A DNA stretch of 12,446 nt from Clostridiales bacterium (GCA_004557805.1 SFFS01000082.1:1-12446); one strand, 5' to 3'. Positions 6,473 to 12,446 are shown, numbered from the stretch's first letter. Notes: generated by a model not told the origin, from the letters alone. A program made the numbers and translations.

Positions 6473-6501
6473 ATTATATCATTTTCTGCGCCATTTTTCA
6501 A
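6473..6501 (-). promoter_or_regulatory. Promoter-like sequence ahead of the zincin-like gene
   Basis: On the minus strand TTGAAA (6501-6496), a 17-nt spacer and a perfect TATAAT (6478-6473) form a near-consensus sigma-A promoter, about 76 nt upstream of the ATG at 6397. With the terminator at 5698-5721 it would frame a two-gene unit. The caution is that the same bases also read as a plausible piece of coding sequence (KNGAENDIIDNEES), so it might be a chance match in AT-rich remnant DNA. Confidence 0.6.
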
Positions 6502-6598
6502 TCGATTGCCGGCGCTTCGCGCGCGGGCGCGCAGTACACGGCGAGTGACGGCACGGTTCGGCGGCGCTTGCGCCGCTGAAAAAAATCCGCCGGTTTTC
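6502..6598. other. Gene-free GC-rich spacer with a 16-bp palindrome
   Basis: I see no supported gene between the remnant and the fliB terminator. At 6561-6576 lies GCGGCGCTTGCGCCGC, a perfect palindrome. It is not a terminator on either strand: the adjacent homopolymer is As on the plus strand after the hairpin, hence Ts before it on the minus strand. It may be decayed intergenic DNA from the insertion edge. Confidence 0.5.
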
Positions 6599-6648
6599 AA
6601 AAAAGACCCCATCCGCCATGCGGGCTGCGCCGCGAGGGGGATGGGGCC
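6599..6648 (-). terminator. Rho-independent terminator of the araM-fliB operon
   Basis: The minus strand pairs GGCCCCATCC (6648-6639) with GGATGGGGTC (6614-6605), a 10-bp stem with one G-U pair, followed by TTTTTT. The 24-nt loop is GC-rich and can fold further. It lies 36 nt after the fliB stop. Confidence 0.85.
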
Positions 6649-6684
6649 TGCGCTGATAAGGCGTTCCGCGGAGAAAGGCGCGCT

Positions 6685-7833
6685 TTACAGATGCGCCAGC
6701 TCTGCCAGCTGCTCCGGCCGGCAGAAATCGGCGCGGTGCAGCAGCGCCGCCGAATATTGATGGAACGGCGTATGGTCGATGCGCCGGAACGCGGCGGCCA
6801 GCAGGTCGACGAGCGCTTCCTTTTCCGGGTGCAGCGCCGTCCAGCCGATGGACAGCACGCGCAGCAGCGCGTAACCCGCGCACATCGCGGCGAATTCGTC
6901 GGCCATTGACTCGCACTGATCGGAAAACGGGAAGCGCGAGAAGAACATGTGATTGACCAGCAGGTTTTCAAAAGCCGATTCCCAGAAGGGGAAACGCGCT
7001 TCGAATTCGTCCCGGGCGCGCAGATAGCGCTCCGCCGTTTTTTCATCGCGGCCCAGATATGCCGCAATGGCCTCGAGATAGCCGGTCAGGCTGCCGCGCC
7101 GCTGTCCGAACGCTTCCAGCAGCGTTTCCACGGCGGTCAGCGCGCGCTCCGGGCCGCAGTGCGCGGCCGCGACGTCCGGCTCGACGGCGGAAAGGTCGAG
7201 TTCGGCGGCTGTTCCGGCGGCAATCGCCGCGTCGATGCGCGTCATTACCGCGTGCAGGCGCAGGATGCGCTCCTCCAAAGGGCGGCCGCGCGTTTGCAGG
7301 CATTCGATCAGCGCAAGGCGCAGCCGCTGCTCCTGCGCGACGGATTCATAAAAGATCGTCAGCCCGTGGTTCTCGGGCACGTCGGCCGTCATTTCGCGGC
7401 GAAGAAACGCGATGGGCTCCGGATGATCCAGCAGCAGCTCGATCACCCGCTCGCAGCTGGCCGCGCACGAGCATTCGTAATCGCCTTCGCTGCGGATGGC
7501 GCGCGGATAGAGCCGGCAGATATACGGCAGATGTTCTTCGCCCAGCTCGGCCTGAAGGGCGCAGCGGCCGTCGTCCATGCGCACGGGGCAGCTGCCGTCG
7601 AACCGGTGCGCGATTTCGGCGTAGCTTTCCGGCGTGGGGCGGGATTTCAGGTGCAGCGCGCAGTCGAGCTTCTGGCGCAGGCCTTTCCGGCAGGGAAGCC
7701 CCACCAGGCGGAAATAGTCCTCCATCGAGAGGGAGACGGGCCAGTTTTCGCAGCAGGCGGCGCGGCAGGCGCCCATTTTGCACAGGAAGCGCGGATAGTA
7801 GTCGGGCATCAGGTATTCGTGTGTTTCCCGCAT
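6685..7833 (-). CDS. fliB: FliB-like (flagellin) lysine N-methylase
   Basis: The FliB family methylates lysines of flagellin in enterobacteria; related proteins are common in Clostridia, often with other or unknown targets. I start at ATG 7833 (MRETHEYLMPDYYPRFLCK), giving 382 aa, close to family length. The ribosome site is GAGGCG about 7-9 nt upstream. The N-terminal third is cysteine-rich in the family pattern: C18, C23, C27-C28 (CKMGACRAACCENW), then C82 and C91 (CPVRMDDGRC), PYICRLYPR with C106, and CSCAASC at 121-127. These are plausible iron-sulfur ligands. The remainder is helical with few motifs. The gene begins 23 nt after the araM stop, so the two are probably co-transcribed. No flagellar gene is in the window, so the methylation target is open. 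Confidence 0.82.
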   Translation of the reverse strand: MRETHEYLMPDYYPRFLCKMGACRAACCENWPVSLSMEDYFRLVGLPCRKGLRQKLDCALHLKSRPTPESYAEIAHRFDGSCPVRMDDGRCALQAELGEEHLPYICRLYPRAIRSEGDYECSCAASCERVIELLLDHPEPIAFLRREMTADVPENHGLTIFYESVAQEQRLRLALIECLQTRGRPLEERILRLHAVMTRIDAAIAAGTAAELDLSAVEPDVAAAHCGPERALTAVETLLEAFGQRRGSLTGYLEAIAAYLGRDEKTAERYLRARDEFEARFPFWESAFENLLVNHMFFSRFPFSDQCESMADEFAAMCAGYALLRVLSIGWTALHPEKEALVDLLAAAFRRIDHTPFHQYSAALLHRADFCRPEQLAELAHL

Positions 7834-7856
7834 TGTTTCGACGCCTCGCTTTTCGG

Positions 7857-9215
7857 TTACAGCCAGCCTTTGGCTTCTTCCAACAGCCCCAGATCCCACA
7901 GGAGGCGGCTGAGGACGTACTTGTCGCGAATCTCCTGGCTGGCTGCGAGCGCGTCCTCGACGCTTTCGTGGCTTTCGCCGATTTCTTCGGCGCTGGTGGG
8001 GCCGCCGGCGGCCTGCATGATGGAAAGCGCGTATTCGTAGGGCGGGATTTCGTCGGCGATGATGCGCTGGATTTTGTCCCAGTTCCGTTCGATGCGCTCG
8101 AGACGCGCCAGATAGCGCGCCCAGTCGTGCTTGCCTTCGCGCGCTTCCGCGGCGATGACCGCGTCGGCGGCGGAGCCGAACACGCGGCGCGTTTCGCGCT
8201 CCCATTTTTCGCGGTCAAACGCCCGGACGGCTGCCTTCGCCTTTTCAAAATCGGGCTTGAGGCCGCGGATGTGCTCGTACAGCTTCAGCGTGATGAGCGT
8301 GCCCACGCCGGTCTGAATGCCGTGCAGGTTGTCGGGCGCGCCGTGCGCTTCGACCGCGCGCATGTCCCAGACGTGGCTGAGATAATGCTCCAGCCCGCTC
8401 GAAGGGCGCGATACGTGTACGAACGTGACCGCTACGCCCGAGAGAATGATACCCTCCATCAGCTGGCGCAGCGCGGCGGGATCGCGCCGTTTCACGCCCT
8501 CCGCGGCGGCGCAGGCGAGCTTCGCCGCGCGCAGCATGAGCGCGTTGGCTTCGGGGCAGTAATATTCTTCGTTGATGATCTCAGAGAGATGCCATTCGCC
8601 GAGGCTGACGCACTTGCAGAGCATGTCGCCCACGCCGGCCTGCAGCATGCGCGCGGGCGCTTTGGAAAGGATGGCCGTATCGCACACGAGGGAGACGGGA
8701 CAGCTGCAATAGACGCTCGTTTTCAGCCCGCCCCAGAGCATCGAGGCGGAATCGCTCAGATAGCCGTCCATCGAGGGGGCGGTGGCGACGGTCGTCTGCG
8801 GCAGGCGCGCCGCGCGGCAGACCACCTTGCAGATATCGTTGATTACGCCGCTGCCAACGGCCAGCAGGCCGTCGTATTTGCGGCCGTCCAGCGCGAGCGT
8901 TACCGCGCCGACGCTGCGCTCGTCCGGTTCAGGGTGCGAAGTATCGAGCAGGCACACGCCGTAGGGAATGCCCGCGCGGTTCAGCGCGTCCTGCGCGGAT
9001 AGACCGGCCGCCTGCATCGTGTTCGGATCGGCTACGAGCAGTGGGCGGGTGATTTCGGCGGCGCGAAGCGCCTCCGGAAGCTGCCCGATCACGCCCTCGC
9101 CCAGAAGCACCTTCTTCAGCGGCGTAACGGCGTGGTGCTTCCCGCACGCGCAGTCGAAGCCCTCGGAGCGCATCAGCGTTTCCAGCGGAAGGCTGGCGAA
9201 TGGTTCCTGTTTCAT
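7857..9215 (-). CDS. araM: sn-glycerol-1-phosphate dehydrogenase (AraM/EgsA family)
   Basis: The family reduces dihydroxyacetone phosphate to sn-glycerol 1-phosphate with NAD(P)H and a divalent metal (Zn2+ in archaea, Ni2+ reported for Bacillus AraM). I start at ATG 9215 (MKQEPFASLPLETLM), 452 aa, with GAGG 9 nt upstream. An in-frame ATG four codons earlier overlaps its own ribosome site. Visible motifs: FDCACGKHH (20-28), the nucleotide loop AVGSGVINDICKV (119-131), TAPSMDGYLSD (145-155), GVGDMLCK with metal-ligand candidate D197, SSGLEHYLSHVWD with H277/H281, and HGIQTGVGTL with H298. All three expected metal ligands seem present. It is longer than the roughly 395 aa of Bacillus AraM; the C-terminal part is rich in Glu and Ala and predicted helical. 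First gene of the araM-fliB operon, diverging from hxlAB. Confidence 0.9.
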   Translation of the reverse strand: MKQEPFASLPLETLMRSEGFDCACGKHHAVTPLKKVLLGEGVIGQLPEALRAAEITRPLLVADPNTMQAAGLSAQDALNRAGIPYGVCLLDTSHPEPDERSVGAVTLALDGRKYDGLLAVGSGVINDICKVVCRAARLPQTTVATAPSMDGYLSDSASMLWGGLKTSVYCSCPVSLVCDTAILSKAPARMLQAGVGDMLCKCVSLGEWHLSEIINEEYYCPEANALMLRAAKLACAAAEGVKRRDPAALRQLMEGIILSGVAVTFVHVSRPSSGLEHYLSHVWDMRAVEAHGAPDNLHGIQTGVGTLITLKLYEHIRGLKPDFEKAKAAVRAFDREKWERETRRVFGSAADAVIAAEAREGKHDWARYLARLERIERNWDKIQRIIADEIPPYEYALSIMQAAGGPTSAEEIGESHESVEDALAASQEIRDKYVLSRLLWDLGLLEEAKGWL

Positions 9216-9253
9216 GAATCGCCTCATCCCTTTAAGTAAGAATTTCTGCAAAA

Positions 9254-9282
9254 ATGGTAGCATCGCGCGCGCGGCTTGTCAA
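9254..9282 (-). promoter_or_regulatory. araM-fliB sigma-A promoter
   Basis: On the minus strand TTGACA (9282-9277), a 17-nt spacer and TACCAT (9259-9254) lie 39 nt upstream of the araM ATG. The first 14 nt, TTGACAAGCCGCGC, are identical to those of the mntP promoter. The -10 matches 4 of 6. Confidence 0.75.
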
Positions 9283-9292
9283 TTCAAAATAC

Positions 9293-9321
9293 TTGACCGG
9301 GCGGACACGGACGGATACAAT
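9293..9321 (+). promoter_or_regulatory. hxlAB-deoD operon sigma-A promoter
   Basis: TTGACC (9293-9298), a 17-nt spacer and TACAAT (9316-9321) match consensus at 5 of 6 positions in each box. The start codon of hxlA is 36 nt downstream. The spacer contains a short imperfect repeat, GGACACGGACGGA. Only 10 bp separate this -35 from the -35 of the divergent araM promoter. Confidence 0.82.
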
Positions 9322-9356
9322 AGACGCAGGAACTGCACGAAAGGAATGATTTTTTT

Positions 9357-9998
9357 ATGAAAAAAGCCAAATTGCAGCTGGCGCTGGATGATATTCTGCT
9401 GTCCGACGCGCTGCGCCTGATCGAGAAGGTTCGGCCTTATGTCGATATTATCGAGGTCGGCACGCCGCTGGCCATTCGCGAGGGCATGCATGCCGTGCGC
9501 GCGCTGCGCGAAGCCTTCCCGGAGAAGGAAATTCTGGCTGATCTGAAGATCATGGACGCGGGCGAGTACGAGGCGGGCATCGCCTTTGAAGCGGGCGCGG
9601 ATTACTGCACCGTGCTGGGCTGCACCGACCTGCTGACTATCGAGGGCTGTCTGAAGGCTGCGGAGAAGGCCGGACGCAGGTTGTTCGTGGATATGATTAC
9701 GGTAGAGGATATGGACGCGCGCGTCAGGCAGCTGGAGGCGATCGGTGTGACGCACATCGCCGCGCATACCGGAACCGACCGGCAGGCCGCGGGCGGCACG
9801 CCGCTGGAGGATCTGCGCATCCTCAAGGCGGCCGCGAAAAAGTCCGTGATCTCCGTGGCGGGCGGCATCAGGCCGGAAACGGTGGAAACGTATCTGGCGG
9901 CGGGCGCGGACGTGGTCATCGTCGGCGGCGGCATCTGCCATGCGGACGATCCGGCGGCGGCCGCGAGGGCCATCTGGGACAAACTGCAGGGGGAATAA
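9357..9998 (+). CDS. hxlA: 3-hexulose-6-phosphate synthase
   Basis: It condenses formaldehyde with D-ribulose 5-phosphate to D-arabino-3-hexulose 6-phosphate, or runs in reverse, in the cytoplasm. It has 213 aa, full length, and is a TIM barrel of the orotidine-phosphate decarboxylase suprafamily. Motifs: KLQLALDD (5-12), VDIIEVGTPL (29-38), ADLKIMDAGEYEA (61-73) with the D62-x-K64-x-x-D67 active-site triad, AAHTGTDRQA (135-144) with H137, SVAGGIRPET (166-175) and VIVGGGICHADDP (187-199), the phosphate-binding loops. The DLKxMDAGE version and the hxlB partner favour this over the related 3-keto-L-gulonate 6-phosphate decarboxylase, which usually reads ADxKIADAG. The ATG is preceded by AAAGGA about 11 nt upstream. 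It is followed 4 nt later by hxlB. Confidence 0.92.
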   Translation: MKKAKLQLALDDILLSDALRLIEKVRPYVDIIEVGTPLAIREGMHAVRALREAFPEKEILADLKIMDAGEYEAGIAFEAGADYCTVLGCTDLLTIEGCLKAAEKAGRRLFVDMITVEDMDARVRQLEAIGVTHIAAHTGTDRQAAGGTPLEDLRILKAAAKKSVISVAGGIRPETVETYLAAGADVVIVGGGICHADDPAAAARAIWDKLQGE

Positions 9999-10002
9999 AG
10001 CG

Positions 10003-10563
10003 ATGGAATTCAAGCAGCTTCTGACCGTAACGGAGGAACTTTCGCACGCGGCGCGCCTGGTGGACGGCGCGCAGGCGGAAGCGCTGGCCGATGAGATTCT
10101 GCGCGCAAAGCGCGTGTTCATCGCGGGCGCGGGCCGTTCGGGCCTGTGCGCGCGGGCGTTCGTGAACCGGCTGATGCATCTGGGAATCGCCGTGCATTTC
10201 GTGGGCGACCAGACCACGCCGCCCATCGCGGAGGGAGACCTGCTGCTGATCGGCTCCGGCTCGGGCAAGACGGCGGGGCTGATTGTCATCGCCGAAAAGG
10301 CGAAGAAGCTCGGCGCAAGGCTTGCGACGGTGACGATTTCGCCGCAGAGCCCCATCGGCGCGATGTGCGACGCCGTGCTGACGCTGCCCGGCACCACGCG
10401 CCTGCTCGCGGGCGAAAAGAGCGCCGTCGAGTCGGCGCAGCCGATGGGCTCGCTCTTTGAGCAGCTGTGCTTTCTGACCTACGACGCGATTGTGATGATC
10501 CTGATGGAAAAGACGGGGCAGACGCGCGAGGATCTTGTGCGCCGTCACGGCAACCTCGAATAA
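10003..10563 (+). CDS. hxlB: 6-phospho-3-hexuloisomerase
   Basis: It isomerises D-arabino-3-hexulose 6-phosphate to fructose 6-phosphate, the partner step of HxlA. The start is ATG 10003 (MEFKQLLTVTEEL), 186 aa, the normal length, with GGGGGA about 9 nt upstream inside the end of hxlA. SIS-domain motifs: FIAGAGRSGLCARAF (39-53), LLIGSGSGKTAGL (81-93), TISPQSPIGAMCD (111-123) and SAQPMGSLFEQL (144-155) with the conserved glutamate E153. The C-terminus RRHGNLE matches the family's conserved end. The frame is open further upstream into hxlA but the sequence there is not protein-like. It is 30 nt before the deoD ribosome-site ATG and surely in the same operon. Confidence 0.93.
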   Translation: MEFKQLLTVTEELSHAARLVDGAQAEALADEILRAKRVFIAGAGRSGLCARAFVNRLMHLGIAVHFVGDQTTPPIAEGDLLLIGSGSGKTAGLIVIAEKAKKLGARLATVTISPQSPIGAMCDAVLTLPGTTRLLAGEKSAVESAQPMGSLFEQLCFLTYDAIVMILMEKTGQTREDLVRRHGNLE

Positions 10564-10613
10564 AAAACCAAATCAAGGAAGGAGAACTTTACCATGGCGC
10601 CCAGACCGTTCTC

Positions 10614-11249
10614 ATGCCCGGCGATCCGCTGCGCGCGAGGCATATCGCTGAAACGTATCTGACAGACCCGGTTCTCGTTAACAATGTGCGCGGCGTGCAG
10701 GGCTATACCGGGCTGTATCAGGGCAAGCGCGTTTCCGTCATGGCCAGCGGCATGGGCATGCCGGCCATCGGCATCTATTCCTATGAGCTGTTCCATTTCT
10801 TCGGCGTGGAGAACATCATCCGCATCGGCACGGCGGGCAGCCTGTCCAGGGAGATCGGCCTGCGCGGCCTGTGCGCGGCGATGAGCTGCTTTACCAACAG
10901 CACCTTCGGCGATCAGTACGGCTTTTCAGGGAAGATTCCGCCCACGGCCAGCTATAAGCTGCTCAGGCGCGCCGACGAGACGGCTGAAAAGCTCGGCATT
11001 CCGCTGCATATCGGCACCTTCCTGTCGACGGACGTTTTCTACGAGTGCCCGCTCGGCCCGGAGGCGGCGCGCCTGGGCGCAATCGCCTGCGAGATGGAAG
11101 CGGCGGCGCTGTACGTCAACGCCATGCAGGCCGGAAAGCACGCGTTGTGCCTGTGCACGATCTCCGATAACGAAAACGGCGAGCTTACGCCCGGGGAAAG
11201 GCAGAAATCGCTGACGGACATGTTCCGTCTGGCGCTGGAAATCGCGTGA
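10614..11249 (+). CDS. deoD: DeoD-type purine nucleoside phosphorylase lacking its N-terminus
   Basis: The family splits purine (deoxy)nucleosides with phosphate into base and (deoxy)ribose 1-phosphate, as a hexamer. From ATG 10614 (MPGDPLRARHIAETYL) 211 aa remain, against about 235-240 normally. Active-site residues keep a constant offset of 17 from E. coli numbering: R7 (R24), R26 in NNVRG (R43), R70 in IIRIGTAGS (R87), then CEMEA (160-164) and CTISD with D185 (E. coli D204). What is lost is the N-terminal TPHI-x-A segment, whose His4 completes the neighbouring subunit's site. A strong ribosome site AAGGAAGGAG precedes ATG 10594, but that ATG is out of frame with the enzyme and would give a short nonsense peptide. 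There is no in-frame start near that site. It may be a pseudogene, a sequence error, or a shortened protein. Its stop overlaps the next start (GTGA). Confidence 0.8.
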   Translation: MPGDPLRARHIAETYLTDPVLVNNVRGVQGYTGLYQGKRVSVMASGMGMPAIGIYSYELFHFFGVENIIRIGTAGSLSREIGLRGLCAAMSCFTNSTFGDQYGFSGKIPPTASYKLLRRADETAEKLGIPLHIGTFLSTDVFYECPLGPEAARLGAIACEMEAAALYVNAMQAGKHALCLCTISDNENGELTPGERQKSLTDMFRLALEIA

Positions 11250-11653
11250 AAAAGATCGTAATTATCGACGGCCAGGGCGGCGGCATGGGCCGTCAGCTGA
11301 TCGGCGCGATCAAGGCCGCGCATCCGGAACTGACGCTGACCGCCGTGGGGACGAACGCCATCGCCACCGCGGCGATGATTAAGGCGGGCGCTGACCGCGC
11401 CGCTACGGGGGAAAACGCCGTGATCGTCGCCAGCCGCACGGCCGACGTTATCATCGGGCCGATCGGCGTGGTGATCGCGGACGCGCTGCTGGGCGAAATC
11501 ACGCCCGCTATGGCGGTTGCCGTAGGGCAGAGCGCGGCGGAGAAGCTGCTCCTGCCCGTCAACACGTGCACCAACGTCGTCGTGGGCGTTGCGGAAACAG
11601 GCGTGGGCGCGCTTGCGCGCAGGACGATCGAGCTGCTGGAAGGGCTGCTGTAA
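11246..11653 (+). CDS. DUF3842 family protein
   Basis: This conserved Clostridial protein has no established function. The start is GTG 11246, overlapping the deoD stop as GTGA, so translation is probably coupled; 135 aa. The N-terminus MKKIVIIDGQGGGMGRQL looks like a Rossmann-type nucleotide-binding loop. Further family-like blocks are AVGTNAIATAAMIKAGADR, RAATGENAVIVAS, VIIGPIGVVIADALLGEITP, AMAVAVGQSAAEKLLLPVN and NVVVGVAE. It appears complete and soluble. Its place at the end of the hxlAB-deoD operon is a hint of a role in sugar-phosphate, nucleoside or cofactor metabolism, but that is inference only. Confidence 0.85.
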   Translation: MKKIVIIDGQGGGMGRQLIGAIKAAHPELTLTAVGTNAIATAAMIKAGADRAATGENAVIVASRTADVIIGPIGVVIADALLGEITPAMAVAVGQSAAEKLLLPVNTCTNVVVGVAETGVGALARRTIELLEGLL

Positions 11654-11698
11654 GGACAACAGACTGCACTGCCGAAAAATTTCAGGGAAAAGTCTGAG

Positions 11699-11724
11699 GG
11701 GCGCGGATTATACGATCCGCGCCC
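11699..11724. terminator. Strong hairpin after DUF3842 without a U-tract
   Basis: GGGCGCGGAT, loop TATACG, ATCCGCGCCC is a perfect 10-bp stem, 46 nt after the DUF3842 stop. No T run follows on either strand, so it is not a textbook intrinsic terminator. It may slow or end transcription with a factor, protect the mRNA 3' end, or be a regulatory hairpin for the next gene. TATACG recurs at 11730-11735. Confidence 0.45.
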
Positions 11725-11765
11725 GCGGTATACGAATGTGACAGAATAATGAGGGAGGCGAGAGG

Positions 11766-12446
11766 ATGAAGCGAATTTTTCTGGGAGCGCTGGCCGTATG
11801 CCTTGCGGCGCTGACGGCCTGCGCGCATGCGGACGGAGATGCGCTGCGCGCGACGTTTTTTGCGGCGGGGGCGGCAGACGCAATCCTGATCCAGACGGAG
11901 AACAGCGCCGTGCTGATCGACGCGGGGCTGAAGAAAAACGCCGGCGAGTTGACGGCTGCGCTGCGGGCGGCGGGCGTGAAAAAGCTTGACGCGCTCATCC
12001 TCACGCATTATGACAAAGACCATGCGGGAGGCGCGCCCGCGGTGCTCGAGGCGTTCGGCGCGGAGGCGATTTACCAGCCAGACTACGTAAAAGATGGAAA
12101 GGCATACGAGCGCTGGCAAACGGCGCTGCAAAAGACGGATGCGCAGGTGTTTACGCTTTCCGCCGACGCGGCGTTTGAACTGGACGGCGCGCGCTACGCG
12201 ATTTCAACCGCGCGCCAGCGTGCCTATGAACGCGACGAGAGCAACAATTTTTCGCTCGTCGTGCGCCTGGAGTGGGGAGAAACGTCGTTCCTGCTGGCGG
12301 GCGATTGTGAGGAAGAACGCCTTGCGGAGCTGCTGGAGGCGGGCGTTGCGCCGTGCAGCGTGCTGAAGGTACCGCATCACGGGCGGCTCGACGCGCTCAG
12401 CGGCGCGTTCTTTGCGGCGGCCGCGCCGCAGATCGCCGTCGTCACC
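11766..12446 (+). CDS. Lipoprotein with ComEC-like metallo-beta-lactamase domain (3' end outside window)
   Basis: The start is ATG 11766 after GGGAGGCGAGAGG; 227 residues are visible. Residues 1-19 are a lipoprotein signal, MKRIFLGALAVCLAALTAC, with lipobox LTAC and Cys19 as the modified residue, so the protein should be anchored outside the membrane. The domain follows the ComEC C-terminal hydrolase pattern: FFAAGAADAILIQ (31-43, normally FxDVGQGDAxLI), VLIDAG (49-54), metal motif LTHYDKDHAGG (79-89, H81, D83, D85, H86), SNNFSLVV (159-166), LLAGD with D180, and KVPHHG with H204/H205. The metal ligands are intact although the GQGD loop has become GAAD. Such proteins are presumed extracytoplasmic phosphodiesterases or nucleases. 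No competence gene is visible next to it. Confidence 0.88.
   Translation, partial: MKRIFLGALAVCLAALTACAHADGDALRATFFAAGAADAILIQTENSAVLIDAGLKKNAGELTAALRAAGVKKLDALILTHYDKDHAGGAPAVLEAFGAEAIYQPDYVKDGKAYERWQTALQKTDAQVFTLSADAAFELDGARYAISTARQRAYERDESNNFSLVVRLEWGETSFLLAGDCEEERLAELLEAGVAPCSVLKVPHHGRLDALSGAFFAAAAPQIAVVT

Larger units (their letters stand above)
5361..6505 (-). mobile_element. Decayed prophage remnant
   Basis: This stretch, all on the minus strand, differs from its neighbours. It is less GC-rich, especially at 5930-6200, and carries a connector-like phage gene, a small acidic ORF and a zincin-like ORF of the kind found in phage head modules. There is no integrase, portal, terminase or capsid gene. 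The edge towards citC is sharp, at the citC stop codon. The other edge is guessed where sequence becomes GC-rich noise around 6505. I saw no attachment-site repeats. The island sits between the citC operon and the araM-fliB operon. Confidence 0.5.

Noticed and set aside
5698..6501. The zincin/acidic pair as a toxin-antitoxin system of the ImmA/IrrE or COG2856-Xre type
   Set aside because: The small protein has no helix-turn-helix pattern that I can see and the zincin site is mutated, so I do not claim a toxin-antitoxin role.
5361..6505. An intact prophage or phage-inducible island
   Set aside because: There is no integrase, regulator, terminase, portal or capsid gene and no attachment repeat; the visible phage gene is frameshifted.
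6561..6576. Palindrome GCGGCGCTTGCGCCGC as a terminator
   Set aside because: No T tract follows it on either strand; the nearby homopolymer is on the wrong side.
7059..9002. A 647-codon open frame on the plus strand
   Set aside because: It lies antisense to fliB and araM, is Arg/Ala/Pro-rich with no motifs, and is the usual GC-rich shadow of real genes whose families are certain.
9357..9998. 3-keto-L-gulonate 6-phosphate decarboxylase instead of hxlA
   Set aside because: ADLKIMDAGE and HTGTDRQA fit hexulose-6-phosphate synthase, and hxlB follows directly.

Overview
The window looks like chromosome from a GC-rich anaerobic Firmicute of the Clostridia type. This is an inference from the gene set (DUF3842 protein, bacterial-type AraM, Na+-coupled NSS carrier, FliB-like methylase, citrate lyase ligase), from strong G/C third-position preference, and from clear sigma-A promoters and Shine-Dalgarno sites. 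No rRNA, tRNA or CRISPR array is visible.

Layout. (1) 1-2036, minus strand: tctB and the start of tctA, the two membrane subunits of a tripartite tricarboxylate transporter, with no tctC binding-protein gene beside them and a promoter/palindrome region in front. (2) 2037-3522, minus: a monocistronic NSS-family Na+-coupled amino-acid carrier with its own promoter and terminator. (3) 3581-5360: mntP (Mn2+ exporter, minus) and citC (citrate lyase ligase, plus), diverging from a compact promoter pair that shares one -35 heptamer. (4) 5361-about 6505, minus: a decayed prophage island. It holds a frameshifted head-tail-connector-like gene that stops against the citC stop codon, a 64-aa acidic ORF, and a zincin-like protein whose HExxH has become YExxH. 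(5) 6599-9282, minus: araM (glycerol-1-phosphate dehydrogenase) followed by a fliB-like lysine N-methylase, closed by a terminator. (6) 9293-11653, plus: hxlA, hxlB, a deoD-type purine nucleoside phosphorylase lacking its normal N-terminus, and a DUF3842 gene, tightly packed in one probable operon. (7) 11766-end, plus: a lipoprotein with a ComEC-like metallo-beta-lactamase domain, cut by the window edge.

How the parts may work together. hxlA/hxlB interconvert ribulose 5-phosphate (plus formaldehyde) and fructose 6-phosphate. With a nucleoside phosphorylase in the same operon, the likely theme is moving pentose from nucleosides into central metabolism, or making pentose phosphate from hexose in a cell short of the oxidative pentose route. 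TctAB and CitC are consistent with citrate uptake and cleavage, but the lyase genes themselves are not here.

The most notable points are: the overlapping mntP/citC promoters; a 14-nt block, TTGACAAGCCGCGC, reused in the mntP and araM promoters; the deoD gene whose well-placed ribosome site and ATG are out of frame with the enzyme; and the degenerate zincin/acidic-protein pair bracketed by a promoter-like sequence and a terminator. I did not find a clearly new defence or mobile system.
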